Notes: generated by a model not told the origin, from the sequence alone. A stretch of DNA of 64,000 nt from Oikopleura dioica (GCA_907165135.1 OU015568.1:6828501-6892500); one strand, 5' to 3'; positions 32,535 through 46,043 are shown, counted from the stretch's first letter. Made by a program: numbers and translations.

Positions 32535-32980
32535 ATGAGACTCACTTGTTTAAAAAGATATATGCCCGCAAAAAGATACATAAAAGGCGAACAACTTGAA
32601 AAGTAAGAGCAACGTTAACAATGATTTTTTCAATTCTTCGAGCAAAGGTCGATTTGGGAGCATACGCACGGAGAAATTCACGGGAAGGATCACAGTTTTG
32701 CAGGAATCAGACCTGTTCCGACTCCGAGACTCGCTCCGCATCTGGACCCATTTGGGGCGGTGGAAAATGTCCCGCGAGAAATAGAAGATATGTCGGATTA
32801 TTTCAACTGGCGAAAGGAAATGGGCTCATTCTTTAATCGACCAGGATTGCTGTAGTTTTAGCCATACCAGCGCTCGCTTTCTCGCAGCAAAAAGCAGTTA
32901 TGACTAGAACAACTGAAAATCAAATGAAAAAATATCAGACGAGCCCGGTCAAAGGACAGTATGAAAGGTCTGGAAGATAA
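32535..32980 (+). CDS. Small, possibly mitochondrial membrane protein with a frame break
   Basis: First gene of a four-gene tight cluster. Exon 1 is 32535-32602 and exon 2 starts 32648. The basic start (MRLTCLKRYMPAKRYIKGEQ) resembles a mitochondrial presequence, followed by SIWEHTHGEIHGKDHSF, IRPVPTPRLAPHLDPFG and MSDYFNWRKEMGSFFNRPG. At about 32844-32846 the frame ends at once in TAG, but one base away it continues as a hydrophobic segment IAVVLAIPALAFSQQ and MTRTTENQMKKYQ to TAA at 32978-32980. The continuity of composition suggests one protein with a missing base (sequence error, null allele or unusual splicing). Alternatively the product stops after NRPGLL. Family not recognised. Confidence 0.45.
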
Positions 32981-33005
32981 TCCTGTTCGTGACTTCCAGA
33001 CAGAT

Positions 33006-33706
33006 ATGAAATACTTTGCTCGACGTTATGTTATTTCCATACACAGAAAGACATGCAAGGGACCAACTCAGCACGAGCGTGGCGGGAAAAGAGGTAACTT
33101 TGTCTAGGATTTTTATGAGTAAAGAAACTCCTAATTTAGACATTTTCGATATTATTCTCCATGATCGCAGAGTGGGTCACCCTGCAGATGAAATCTTCTC
33201 CGGGCGAAAATGGGATGTAGAGCTTCTTGGCCAGCTCGACATGCAGCCTAACTTTTGGAATGAAAAAGTCGTGAATCTCGATGTTAATAAAATTCTCTAT
33301 TACATCGGTCTTGGTGTTACTCTTCAGCAAGATGTTGCTGAACTTCTTGGAACTCTAGGAGTGCTCCCCGTTCATCCTGCTGCCAGGATACGACTTTCAA
33401 AGCTTCATGAAACGAGGAAGAATATGGTTGAAGATAGTGGAGCTGTCGGTGAATACGGAGGATACTTGAAATATTGGTAAAACAGCCTTTTTAACTCCTT
33501 TTTCTACTTCGATTTTCAGCACAACTGAGAATCAAGCAGCAAGAGAGCATTTAACACTAGAAGAGTACGAAGAAAAAATCTTAGAAGAGCGAAAACAAAT
33601 GATCGAAAGAAGAGTTTTGAAGCGTGAAAAGGGCGCTGACTCTAGTGCCGATTCTCACTCTTCAGTAGATAATGATTATGACGATGATGATGAAGATGTT
33701 TTCTGA
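33006..33706 (+). CDS. Unknown protein, likely mitochondrial
   Basis: Second gene of the cluster, 25 nt after the previous stop, with an AG acceptor at 32999-33000 just before its ATG. Exons 33006-33093, 33140-33476 and 33520-33706 give 174 residues. The start MKYFARRYVISIHRKTCKGP is rich in Arg/Lys with no acidic residue, typical of a matrix-targeting peptide. The core DIFDIILHDRRVGHPADEIF, LGQLDMQPNFWNEKVVNLDV, LGTLGVLPVHPAARIRLSKL looks like a compact alpha-helical domain. The end is a charged helix (TLEEYEEKILEERKQM) and an acidic tail (DYDDDDEDVF). It could be a mitoribosomal or assembly factor, but I cannot name it. Confidence 0.65.
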
Positions 33707-33760
33707 ATTCAATAATAAAAAGCTCACTGTCAACAAATAAGAAAGAGTCTTGTTTAGACG

Positions 33761-34667
33761 ATGATCTGTCGGCATCTTAATCGTTTCGGTCTCAGGCAAT
33801 CTTCTCAACTCCCGAAAATTGCTCAAAACACGGAGCTTGATAAGACCGCAATGCTGGAAAATAAGAGCTGGCAAACTTTCTACACGGCGGATCGAGACTT
33901 TGTAAATATCGCCAAACGTTCTTTATCTGCCCGTTATTATGGCTCAAAAGGATTGAAGCTCATCATCTCCTATTTTGCTGCTAAAAGTTGTCTATTCATG
34001 GCTACGGAACTTCCTCTTTTCATGATTCAAATGCGAGAAATCGAGTCTTTCTTCCTCATGAGCGCAGCTTTCGGGCTGTTTCACCTTTATTTATACACTG
34101 GGAGGAACCCAATTACGAAAATGCAAATAAACGAAAGGTAAACTTTTGCAAAGTCATTTTAGCATCACTTGACTTTCAATAAGACTAGATAAACTTCGCG
34201 TGGAGCGACTCATATCAGCAGAAACTTCTGAAGTGAAAGAAATTTCGAGGAAATCCGTTGTTCCAGTTGAATTCGATCAAATCCAGGCGATGCAGCCGCT
34301 GATTATCAGAGAGGGTTCATCAGAAGAGCTTCTTGGTCATTTTCCCGTGACGAAGGAAGTATCTGTCGGAAATACAGTCGCCTTTGAGCTTGTCTTTGGA
34401 CCGAGTTGCTACAATACGTTCCAATTTTTCCAGCGTGGAGAACGAATCGGCCTCGAAAGCCTCTTCGAAAAACGAAATAAGTTATTGATGAACAAGTTCA
34501 AAAAAGAGCAAGCGATGCTGAAAATCAAAGGCGGCTCTAGTGGATACATAACGAAAATAGATAGAATGAACAAAATGGAAGATATTCAACGAAGTTTACG
34601 CTATAGAAGGCGTTCGCTTGGCCAGCAGCTTTTGAAAATATCTCAACCTGTTGAATTAAAGTGGTAG
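33761..34667 (+). CDS. Two-pass, probably mitochondrial membrane protein (TMEM70/186/223-like?)
   Basis: Third gene of the cluster, 54 nt after the previous stop. Exons 33761-34137 and 34184-34667 encode 286 residues. A basic N-terminus (MICRHLNRFGLRQSSQLPKI) is followed by ARYYGSKGLKLIISYFAAKS and two hydrophobic stretches about residues 70-115 (CLFMATELPLFMIQ and SFFLMSAAFGLFHLYLY), then a soluble part with DKLRVERLISAETSEVKEIS and GNTVAFELVFGPSCYNTFQF. The arrangement of a presequence, a helical hairpin and a C-terminal soluble domain recalls the TMEM70/TMEM186/TMEM223 group of inner-membrane assembly factors. That assignment is a guess; topology is better supported. Confidence 0.65.
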
Positions 34668-34699
34668 AGATCGAAATCCTTTCAATCTTCGTTTTAAGA

Positions 34700-36496
34700 A
34701 TGAGTCGGTTGCTCCTTCTGAAAGACCTTGCTTCAGTAAAGAGCATCTCCTCAATTTTATCAAAAATTCCAGCTCGGGAACAAATCACCGGCCCTTTGCT
34801 TATCAAACCGAACTACTCATCAGACAATTTCACTGAAAGCAAAGTCGATTCAAATGTCTTCAAGATTCTTTCTCAAATTTACTCCGCTTCTGAATCAATC
34901 ATTCCACTAGAAGATACCCGCGTTCTTCTCCCTTCTTCAAAGTCTACTTCTACCCAGACGGATGAAATTTTTACTGATTGCAAGTCGCTAGCTGATGAAT
35001 ACAACGCTATCTTTCTCAATGCTGATCTTGCTGAAAACAACGATGAAGAACTGTTCGTCAATAAAGGAGAACATCCACGCTACAACTCGACTTGCCTTGG
35101 TGGCACTTTCGATCGACTTCATGTTGCCCACAAGATTCTTATCTCCGAAGCTCTTCTTCTCGCAAGGCAAAGAATCGTCATTGGTATTGCTTCAGGTCCG
35201 TTGTTGGAGAAAAAGCTGCTGAAGGAACTCATCGAGCCAATTGATAAACGCGTCGACGCGGTGAAACTCTTCATTGACTCTGTTCAAAGTCATCTCGAAA
35301 CAGTCGAAGTTGTCGGAATCACTGATCCTGTTGGACCAGCGGGAACTGATGCTGATCTTGAGTGTATTGTTGTGTCCGAAGAAGTCATCGGCGCGATCCC
35401 ATCAATAAACAGCGGAAGGAACAAACTGGGGCTCAAGGATCTATCTTTTCATGTTCACAATGACGGGAAGATGCTTGAATCTGGACATAAAGACAGTGTT
35501 GACCAGATAACAGGAGACGTTTCTTCCTCTGCCGGCCGTGCAAAGCTTCTTGGAACTCTACGATTTCCTCCAAATATCCCATACTCTTCAGATGCGCCTT
35601 ACATTATCGGCTTGACTGGTCCTATCGCTTCTGGAAAAACATCTGTAGCGAAGGTAACCTCATTGTCCTAATGTAAACTAATCACACAGTCAGAGGTTAG
35701 AAAAGCTTGGGGCTTTTCGATTAGATGCTGACAAACTCGGGCACTTGGCGTACGTCCCAGAGACTTCTGAGCATCGAGAAGGACCCGCTTACAAGCCCGT
35801 ACTTGATCATTTTGGCCGCGATATATTATGCGATGACAGCACTTTCATCGACCGCAAGAAGCTCGGTGCCAAGGTCTTTGGCAATCCCGAGGAGCGAAAG
35901 AAGTTGGAACAGCTCGTCTGGCCAGCGATACAAGAACTCGCCGTGGAGAGTATCCAAAAAGCTTTTGCTTCTGGATCGAAAGTAATTGTCTTAGAAGGTA
36001 CTTTTAAAGCTCTCTTCCTTGATTTCAAATATGTGACATATGATATATATGATATAATGATATGTGATGATATATGATATTATATGATATAATATGTCTT
36101 CAGCTGCCGTCCTATTAGAAGCAGGTTGGGATTCATTTGTAAACGAGGTCTGGTCGACATATGTCCCGGTGGAAGAGTCTGTGGCAAGATGTGTTGAGCG
36201 CGATGGGAAGAGCGAAGAAGCTGCGAGGAAAATCATTTCCGCACAAGTGTGGGGATCGTTATCGTAGTATGATACTTTATTAGGGCAAATAATTATAAAT
36301 TTTTGCATGATAGTATCATGATAGTCTCTTAGACCTAGAAAGAGTGACAGTACTAGTTTGAATGAACCCTACGAAAGTCAATCTAAACGAGCGCGTAACC
36401 AAGTCAAATGTTGTCATATCCACTGTTTGGGAACCAACTGTAACTCAGCGTTATTGCGAGAAAGCGTGGGATTTACTGCTAAAGCGTCTGCAATAA
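34700..36496 (+). CDS. COASY: Bifunctional coenzyme A synthase (PPAT + dephospho-CoA kinase)
   Basis: Catalyses the last two steps of CoA synthesis. Starts 32 nt after the previous stop; AG of the presumed trans-splice acceptor immediately precedes ATG. Exons 34700-35653, 35694-35997, 36104-36253 and 36378-36496; 508 residues (human 564). The PPAT half has the nucleotidyltransferase motif [12 protein letters not shown]. The DPCK half has the P-loop [15 protein letters not shown], then [12 protein letters not shown] and the family C-terminus [20 protein letters not shown]. The third intron has no usable GT: only TGGG|GATCG...CGAAAG|TCAA keeps the frame into [13 protein letters not shown], a GA-AG intron of 124 nt. 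Intron 2 is a TATGATAT-rich low-complexity stretch. AATAAA overlaps the stop codon (36492-36497). Confidence 0.94.
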
Positions 36497-36814
36497 ACAC
36501 TTCAAATTTCTGTTCATTTCTTTTTTCTTTTACTTCTGATTGATCAAAGTTCATTTACGGTATGTGACATAAAGGCATTTGATTCTGCTGCAAATTAAGG
36601 GCGGGGTACAACAGAACAAACTGGGAGAAAAACACAAGCGTCACAAGAGTGCTAAGAAGGGGAGTATCAACATGTTAGCAGCTTTTTGATTTATTGAATA
36701 TTTTCAACAGTTGATTCAAGAATGTACATTTGCAGTTGTTACTTCGTTTTTTATCTCTACAAAAGTCGTAGTATAAAAGGTCGTTGTTTGTTTTCGTGGT
36801 CGATCCGGGCATTT
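36497..36814. other. Convergent intergenic region
   Basis: 3' ends of COASY (plus) and the unknown minus-strand gene meet here. No coding frame, RNA or repeat supported. Confidence 0.5.
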
Positions 36815-37417
36815 TTATTCAAGGGATTTAAGCTCCTCAGAAACTTGAGATAGAAGGGAATCAGTTGAATTAGGCTCCGATTTTCTAAGACAAAGGTCTT
36901 TATGTGTATATTTTATGAGCTATTTACCCGTGAATTTGTTCAAGAAGAGCTCTAGAACCGCCGAAATTCTTTTCTCGATAGCCGGATGAAGTTAATTTAG
37001 ATAATCCATCCACGATGGGTAGCTCCTCCTGATTCTTTCCCCCATCGACAGCTGGAAAGTTAAATGTCAATCGGATTTGATATCATATTTTCATACTGCT
37101 CTGAATGTAGTCGAGTACATTTGATTGGACGGGTCTGCACTGATGATCGACCTCGTAGCCGGTAGTATTCTGCACGAAGTTATCGTACTTTCCAGATCGT
37201 TTGAAAGTGTTTGGGATGGCAGTATCCATTCGTTGGATGCTCTCATGCTTTCTCCACTTGATGGCACGGTTTTGCTCCTCTTCCTCGCCGGTCATTATCT
37301 TTCGGCATGTTTTTACCCCACCGACAAGATACTAAAAACGAAATAGAATCTTCTTGTAATCGGAAATACCTGTAAAAAGGGGTCCTTAGATCCTTGGTTC
37401 TTATTTCGGGCCATCAT
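36815..37417 (-). CDS. Unknown small soluble protein
   Basis: Minus-strand exons 37370-37417, 37097-37331, 36928-37051 and 36815-36884 join in phase to 158 residues; introns 38, 45 and 43 nt, all GT-AG. Start chosen at the first ATG of a double ATG (37415-37417); an upstream GTG-initiated extension is open but lacks ATG. Sequence marks: DPFLQYLVGGVKTCRKIMTG, EEEEQNRAIKWRKHESIQ, DNFVQNTTGYEVDHQ, GLSKLTSSGYREKNFGG, end LLSQVSEELKSLE. No signal peptide or membrane segment; mixed charge with a Ser-rich end. Not recognised. Confidence 0.62.
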
Positions 37418-37653
37418 CTTTTTTTCGAATTCAAAATTGAAGTGCGTCAGAAATTTCTGATCTGAGTAGCTTATCTCAATTCTAGCGTCTGCTCCTCGCA
37501 CTTATAGTTCTCGAGTGCCGCCCTCTGTTAACAATTTCTACCCACAGGCCGTGGGCCACAGGGGTCGATCCGTGCAAATTTGCAAACCTTTTTCAATGCC
37601 AAGTTTTTCACAGAACTTATCACACGCTTCGTTTTTAAGATTCACGTCGAGTT

Positions 37654-40600
37654 ATGTCGTTGCTTAGATTTATTCGATACGCGGGGCAAGTGACTGCTGT
37701 TGATGACATCAAAAGGACAGCTCAGAAGCATTTCAAAGTAACAACAAGGTTCAAATCCCCTTTATAAACAATTCTAGCAATGGGGAAAGCATAAAGTAGT
37801 CTTCATCAAATCAAAAGAACCAATCAGTAAACAAGAAGTCGTCGATCTCTGCTCTGACATTCCATTTACTGACATTCACTGGTAAGAAGCAATGGATTGA
37901 ATTGGATTACATTCTCAGACTTCAGCCCAGTCGAGAAAAAGAAGAATGCTCAGAACGACTTCATCTATTCGAAGATAGAGTTGCCAACTTTCAATTTGGC
38001 GGCAGAAGTCATTTCCAGAGCTAGAACTGGCATCGAAAAAGAAGATAATAATTATGAGTCTGTTGGCTTTTCAAAAGAGTGGAGCATCGATGAATTCCGC
38101 AAGAAGGACAAAAATAGAACAACAAACATTCCCCGACCGCCTAACAAGAAAACAACAACACTAATCGTCCGTTTCCAGCAAAAAATCTCGCCCGCTGATA
38201 TTGTCAATCTCTTCTGCGATGATTTTAATTACCAGCCGGAAATAAAAGTAGTTCACAAACGAACAGAAAATACTTCAAGCGAAGAGCATCAACATGCGTG
38301 CATCAGATTCGAAACTCAAGAAGAAGCGATGAAAGTACTCGGGCATCTGCGGAAGAATAAACTTCATGTGTCAGCTCTGTGGGGGAAGAAAAATACAGTC
38401 GCTGGCTTGGCTCCGAGCTTTCAAAAGAACTTCTTGTATAACTTGAAAGACCCTACTCTAACGATAAAGGGGAAGGAAAGCCCTAAACTGTCTATTCAGC
38501 CAAAAGAAGTGAGAAAACTAAAAGATGGAAGCACTCATTTTACATTCAAAAGCGTCGCGGAAGCCAGAAAGGCGTTTGACGAAATGTTTGCAGATCGAAA
38601 TCGTGAATATAAAATTCTACCGTCGATGAAAAATCATATTCTGGAAATTGAAACAGAAGGTAGTCCGAAAAAGACGGTCAAAAATATCTCGCCGAGGCCG
38701 AAAGATACAGTGTTCTTCAAACGAGATAAGCTCAACTTGATCTATGCAGAGTTCCACTCTCCTAAAGACGCGTCAGATGCCTTGCTGCAACTTCAGAGCT
38801 CAGAGAAGATAGCCTCAGCCAAATTTGCGGATCGTTCGACCCTCATTCGGAATGATAGCACAGCTGAAAGATTAACAGGAGTTCTTCATGTTCCTCAAAG
38901 CTCAAGTGAAGTTTGCTATGTTCGGAAAACCTCATCTGGCGAAGAAGAAAAAGATATCGTCGTCATGCAAAATGATCTGAAAAACGCCTTTCACGGAGCG
39001 GAAGTTGAAGTTCAAATTATCGGAAAAGCGCGTGGCCGTAAACGAGGCCGAGTGATCTCGACCTCTTTTGACAATAAAAAAATTGTTGCTCAGTTGAAGC
39101 CAAACAAATCCAATTTGGAAAGGTTAATTCTTGAACCGTATGTAAAAAGAGTTGGCGAATGGTTTCCTGATATCATCGTTTCATCTGAAATTTTACCAGA
39201 GTACTTCGAGTTCGAAAAGGAAGACAATCATGAGGACACCGTCTTTTTCGTCAATGCAGATTACGATAATGAATCAGGCCATTTGGTTGCGTCAAAAATT
39301 GTTCCTAGAAAGATCAGAGAAGGTACTGTAGAGGAGTCGTTCTCTGAAAGCTTTTTATTCGCCGTGACTGATGATAACAAGAGGTACATCTTTCATCGCG
39401 GCGCTCTGGTCAACGATCGCGTCAAATTCCTCTCCGATGACCGAAGAGCCCAAATACTCGAAGTCCTCGAAAGAGAGCCAATAACTTGTGTCGGCATCTA
39501 CGATAAAGCGGAGAACGAGCTTCGTCCGATGAACTCGCAGTTGAACAGAGTCAAAATTCCAAAGAAAGAAACTCTCATCGACAAAAATGTATACAAAGTG
39601 AATCTGACATGGGAAGCAGGCTTCCGGAAAGAACCGACGGTCGAGATTCTTGAAAACATTGGTGAATCGGACTCGGTTGATAGTCTTGTTCTCGGGCTCT
39701 TGTCTGAGTGGGGATTCGATTATTCTGATATAGACAGCCAAGGCGATATCTTCTCCGATCTTAATCATGAATTGGATCTTGTCAAAGAGAACCGAGAAGA
39801 TTTTTCCAAAGAGCTTGTCTTTTCGATAGATCCAGAAACTGCTAAAGATCTTGACGATGCTCTCCATTTGAAACAAATCGACGAGGATACTTACGAAGTC
39901 GGTGTGCACATTGCCGACGTTTCCTTTTACATCGACAAAAGCTCGAAAATCGATGAGATTGCCGCTGACAGAACAACTTCTATTTATTTACCAGAAGCTG
40001 TCATACCAATGCTCCCGAAGGTACTTTTCGAGGATCTTGCCTCTCTCACGCCGGGTGAGCCAAAAAGGACCTTTACCGCTATTTTCACTATGAACAGAAA
40101 TGGGGAACTGGTAAAACCGACTCGATTCTCCAAGGGATTAATAAACAATCGCCGAAAATTTAGCTACGAAGAGGCTCAAAAGCTCCTTGATAGTACCGAA
40201 AACTCCGAATGTAGCTACTACCAAAATCTTTCAAACCTGAGTGATCTCGCAAAGAATCTTCGAGAAAAGAGGATGAAAAATGGAGCGACGAATATTGGGA
40301 CGAAATCGCCAAAGTTCATTTTTGATGAGACTTCGCGAATGCCAACTTCAATTTACAATGAAACCAGTTTCAGTACCAACAAATTAGTGGAAGAATTCAT
40401 GGTTCTTGCAAATAGTGAATGCGCAAAATTTCTCATGGAGCGGGTCGATCATCCTGTTATTCGCTTCCATGATTCCTTGCGCGAGGAAAAATGCATGGAA
40501 CTTTCCCGACTCCTGTCTGCTTCAATGCCGGAAGTGGCAGCTAAAATTGACGCGACAATGGACGGATATAGTATTCGAAAGTTGATGGAGTCTGCTGAGA

Positions 40601-41294
40601 ATCTCGATAGTATAACAAGAGAAGCATTGGAGCTTATGTTCATCAGATGCTTTACAGAGGCGCGATATGGGATCTTCAATAAAGAAGAACCTAATGCACA
40701 GCATTTCGGCCTAGCTCTCGAAGAGTATACGCACTTTACCTCGCCTATTCGCCGCTTTCCTGATGTTCTTGTTCACAGACAGCTCAACGATGCAATCTCA
40801 GAATCCAAAACTGCCTCATACGACCTGGCAGAGCTGGAAAAACACTTGCGTCGATCGAATTTAAAAAAGTACCGCAACCGGAAACTGCAGGCAGATCTGG
40901 ATCGTCTATTCACTTGGATGCTTTACAAAAATCAAGATTATAAGGGGCCGGTATTAGTAACTGGACCTATCGTGAATATCTCTGAAGACTCTGTTGAAGT
41001 CTATTGGAGCGAAACTGGCCTTGTTTTAGAATGTCTATTTGAGGTAGAGCGATTCGAGTTAGGTTAGTTAAGGTTTAATGTTCTTTTCAGACCGTTGAAA
41101 AAGAGCTGTTCGAGCCACCGGAAATGTCTGAGGACCAGGGTTCAATAATGGTCACGTGGAAAGAAACTAGAGATGATCAGGAAGATGCACTGGAGACGAT
41201 GCCTTACCACTGTTTAAAATCCGTTTCCTGTGAACTTATAATCGGGGAAACGCCTGATTCTCTTCGGGGAAAGCTAGTCTCTCCTCTTGTTTAG
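37654..41294 (+). CDS. DIS3L2-like 3'-5' exoribonuclease with N-terminal RRM-type region
   Basis: RNase II/R-family enzyme, exosome-independent decay of (uridylated) RNA. Exons 37654-37737, 37778-37880(1), 37919-41043 and 41091-41294; about 1,171 residues. The catalytic RNB domain is complete: SIDPETAKDLDDALHLK (the aspartate cluster), VGVHIADVSFYID, TSIYLPEAVIPMLPKVL, KLVEEFMVLAN, YTHFTSPIRRFPDVLVHRQL. No PIN domain, so DIS3L2 type rather than DIS3. Two cold-shock-like domains precede it. Unlike DIS3L2 elsewhere, the N-terminal 350 residues include at least one RRM-like fold (TTTLIVRFQQKISPADIVNL ... HACIRFETQEEAMKVL) and probably further degenerate ones. The start MSLLRFIRYAGQVTAVDDIK is presequence-like. 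A C-terminal S1-like domain follows RNB. Intron 2 (GT at 37882) is one base out of register. IMPA1 starts 42 nt downstream. Confidence 0.85.
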
Positions 41295-41336
41295 AATATA
41301 ATTCTGTAAATACTCATTTATTGGAGTTTATTCAGA

Positions 41337-42354
41337 ATGGCAAAGGATTTGGATTTGGAAGAAATTCTTAATTTTGCCATCGAGTGCGCAAAAACTGTCG
41401 GTCCAATCATCAAGGATGGCTATTACAGAAAAAAGAATATCGAGGAGAAACTTGGGCCGGCAGATCTCGTGACTGAATATGACAAGAAAGTTGAGGAAAC
41501 GATCGTTGGAATGATAAAAAACAAGTATCCGACTCATGAGATTATCGGAGAAGAGTCTGCCTCTGAGAATATTGTTTTGACGAAGGTAGATTAAAACCAT
41601 TTTCTATAATTTCTATCTTCTTCTGTTAGGCCCCAACTTGGGTGATTGATCCTATCGATGGCACGACTAATTTCATCTCGCAATTTCCTTACTGCGCTAC
41701 TCTTATCGGCTTCATGGTTGATCGACTACCAGTTGTTGGTGTTGCTTACAATCCGATCTTAGGTACACTTACTTTTATATCGTTTTAATTAAATACAACA
41801 AAAAGATGAACTCTTTGCTGCTCGAAAAGGAAACGGAGCAACTAAAAATGGCGAAAAGATAACTGTCAACGATACAAAAGAAGTCCGCAATTCTTTAATC
41901 ATCACAGAGTTCGGTAGCAGCAGAGATGACAAAAGAATGGACATCGTTCTCGAAAACATGAAATCAACAATCATGACTCCCTCTAGGTATTCTTTCGAAG
42001 TTCGCTGCGGATGTTTACGATCTTTCAGAGGGATCAGAGCGCTGGGAGCATGTGGACCAAACGTTTGTTGTGTTGCTAGTGGCCAAGCTGATCTGCTGTT
42101 TGAAACAGGGATGCATATTTGGGATATTTGCGCTGTTAGGTTAGTCTTCCTTGATTTTATTCTCGATCTCACATGTTTGTAGTATAATTCTTGAAGAAGC
42201 AGGTGGCTGCGTTATGAACATGGACGGATCTACACCTCTCAACTACCTGAATAGAAAGTACATCGCTTCGTGTACTCCAGAGCTGGCGCGAGAAGTCGCT
42301 TCGAAATTAAAACCGATCGAAGTCCCTGCCGATGGCGTTGAAAGCCAAGACTAG
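41337..42354 (+). CDS. IMPA1: Inositol monophosphatase
   Basis: Mg2+-dependent, Li+-sensitive phosphatase returning inositol phosphates to free inositol. Exons 41337-41585, 41630-41762, 41806-41986, 42029-42139 and 42183-42354; 281 residues (human IMPA1 277). All metal-site motifs are visible: LVTEYDKKVE, the GEES glutamate, DPIDGTTNFISQFPYCA (motif A) and WDICAV (motif B; usually WDxAA). All introns are GT-AG with matching phases. It starts 42 nt after the DIS3L2-like stop with TTTATTCAG immediately before AATGG, as expected for a downstream operon gene. AATAAA directly follows the stop codon (42355-42360). Confidence 0.95.
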
Positions 42355-42592
42355 AATAAAATATTATCACTCTCTTTTTTTCTCCGATAAAGCTTCCATC
42401 TTGTTGTTTTATGTCAAACCAAACCTTTGCTGTTCTGACTTGATCAAAGCGAAGACTTCGAGCCTTGAGCAGTACAGCATATCAACCCTCTTTATTGTCC
42501 TTTTTGAAAAGTTTTTTTCTTCAAACTTCGAATGTACCCTAGAATAAAAGTAATTGTTTCTGCGAGATTTCTAACCCGTTGATACTCTAAGA

Positions 42593-43748
42593 ATGATTTT
42601 TGAAGGCTCTCAGGTGGAAATTGTTAATCCGACCATAAATGGCCAACTTCCCTATTTGACGAAAGATCTCGGTCATGCGGACGGGATCGAGGGAGTCGGA
42701 TCAGACGACTTTGTGGAGTCTGCCAGACAGGCAAAGAAATCATCAATTAAGAATCTTCAGCAGCTAATGTTCACGAACGAAGGAAAAAATAGTAATCATT
42801 CTTATCTGATGCCACACGAGCAGCTCCGTTTTTCCACCCGTCTGGAAGAAGACGAGGTACGCGCTGGAGGAGTAACGATGAAAGCCGCTCCTCTTTGGGC
42901 GCCGTCAGGCAAGTGCGCGACAACGCCGGAAGAATATGTTCTGCTGGCGGAATTTGGAAATTGTTCTGTTACCGAGCTTCTGTCTGACTACGATATCGAC
43001 TTCCGTGTCAAGTTGTCTAAGAAAAGGTGGGAAAAGGCTCAGCTGCGGACGGAAAACTGGCTCAAAATTCAACTTCCAATGATGGCAAAAAAGAATATTG
43101 TCGTGCCAGTCATTTACTTGCCTGATGATAGGCAGTTCGAAATACATGTTCAAAACTTGAAAGAACTCCTCAAAAACTATGAAGGAACAGTTTGCGGCTT
43201 ATCCATTCGTGGATTAAACGTCAACGAAGATATCGATTTTGATAATTTGGAAAAAAGATTGAAAATGCTCCCCGATGGAGCAAGAATTTGTCTGGATCTC
43301 GCAAAGCCGAAGGAAATTGTCCTCGGTAAAGGATGATTTCTGATCTTTTTCTCAAAAGAGTTTATAGGTCGACTAGCGGGAGTGAACATCTTTGGCGGAC
43401 AATTTGCGAGCACGCAAGCTTCGAATCATAAAGCGATGATCTTGCCCACTACCGCACAGCCTTCAAGAGTGCCTCAGATGATTTCTCTTGCAGAAAATGA
43501 TCATGCAGGTTTGCGAAAAGAAATAATAGCTCAGAGTCAAATTATTCTCAGGTGACAAGAGTCAACTCTCACCCGACTCGCCGGTAGACCTCAGCCGAGC
43601 ATATATCCATCACCTGACGAATGTGAAAGAAATCCTCGCGCATATTCTACTGATGAAACACAACCTAGACCAAATGAATAAATTTATCGAACTAATTCGC
43701 TCTTGCTCGAGCGAGGAAAGCTTGAGGAATCTTTTAGAACTGTTCTAG
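42593..43748 (+). CDS. QTRT2: Queuine tRNA-ribosyltransferase accessory subunit 2-like
   Basis: Non-catalytic partner of QTRT1 in the mitochondrial-outer-face TGT that puts queuosine into tRNA anticodons. Exons 42593-43325, 43368-43508 and 43552-43748; 356 residues. Match to QTRT2: an N-terminal GSQVEIVNPTINGQLPYLTK, a mid barrel strand ARICLDLAKPKEIVLGRLAG followed by VNIFGGQFAS (QTRT2 RPDEVL...GVDLFESF), and the C-terminus SRAYIHHLTNVKEILAHILL-MKHN. The zinc site of TGT proteins is CxCxxC before xRAYIHHL plus the His of (M)xHN. Here the histidine remains but the cysteine segment reads SQLSPDSPVDLSRAYIHHL, with no cysteine. The subunit has therefore probably lost zinc, which is odd because zinc is used for dimerisation. 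U2AF2 begins 49 nt downstream. Confidence 0.78.
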
Positions 43749-43797
43749 AATTATCAAAATCGTAATTATGTCGTATTAGTGTTGATTTTGTTCAGAC

Positions 43798-46043
<2,246 letters not shown>

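Noticed and set aside
36000-36103. TATGATAT-rich stretch as a regulatory element
   Set aside because: Low-complexity AT dinucleotide-type expansion inside a COASY intron; nothing more can be supported.
39355-39909. 184-codon open frame on the minus strand
   Set aside because: It lies wholly inside the RNB-encoding exon of the DIS3L2-like gene, whose strand has strong family homology; composition is that of a complementary shadow.
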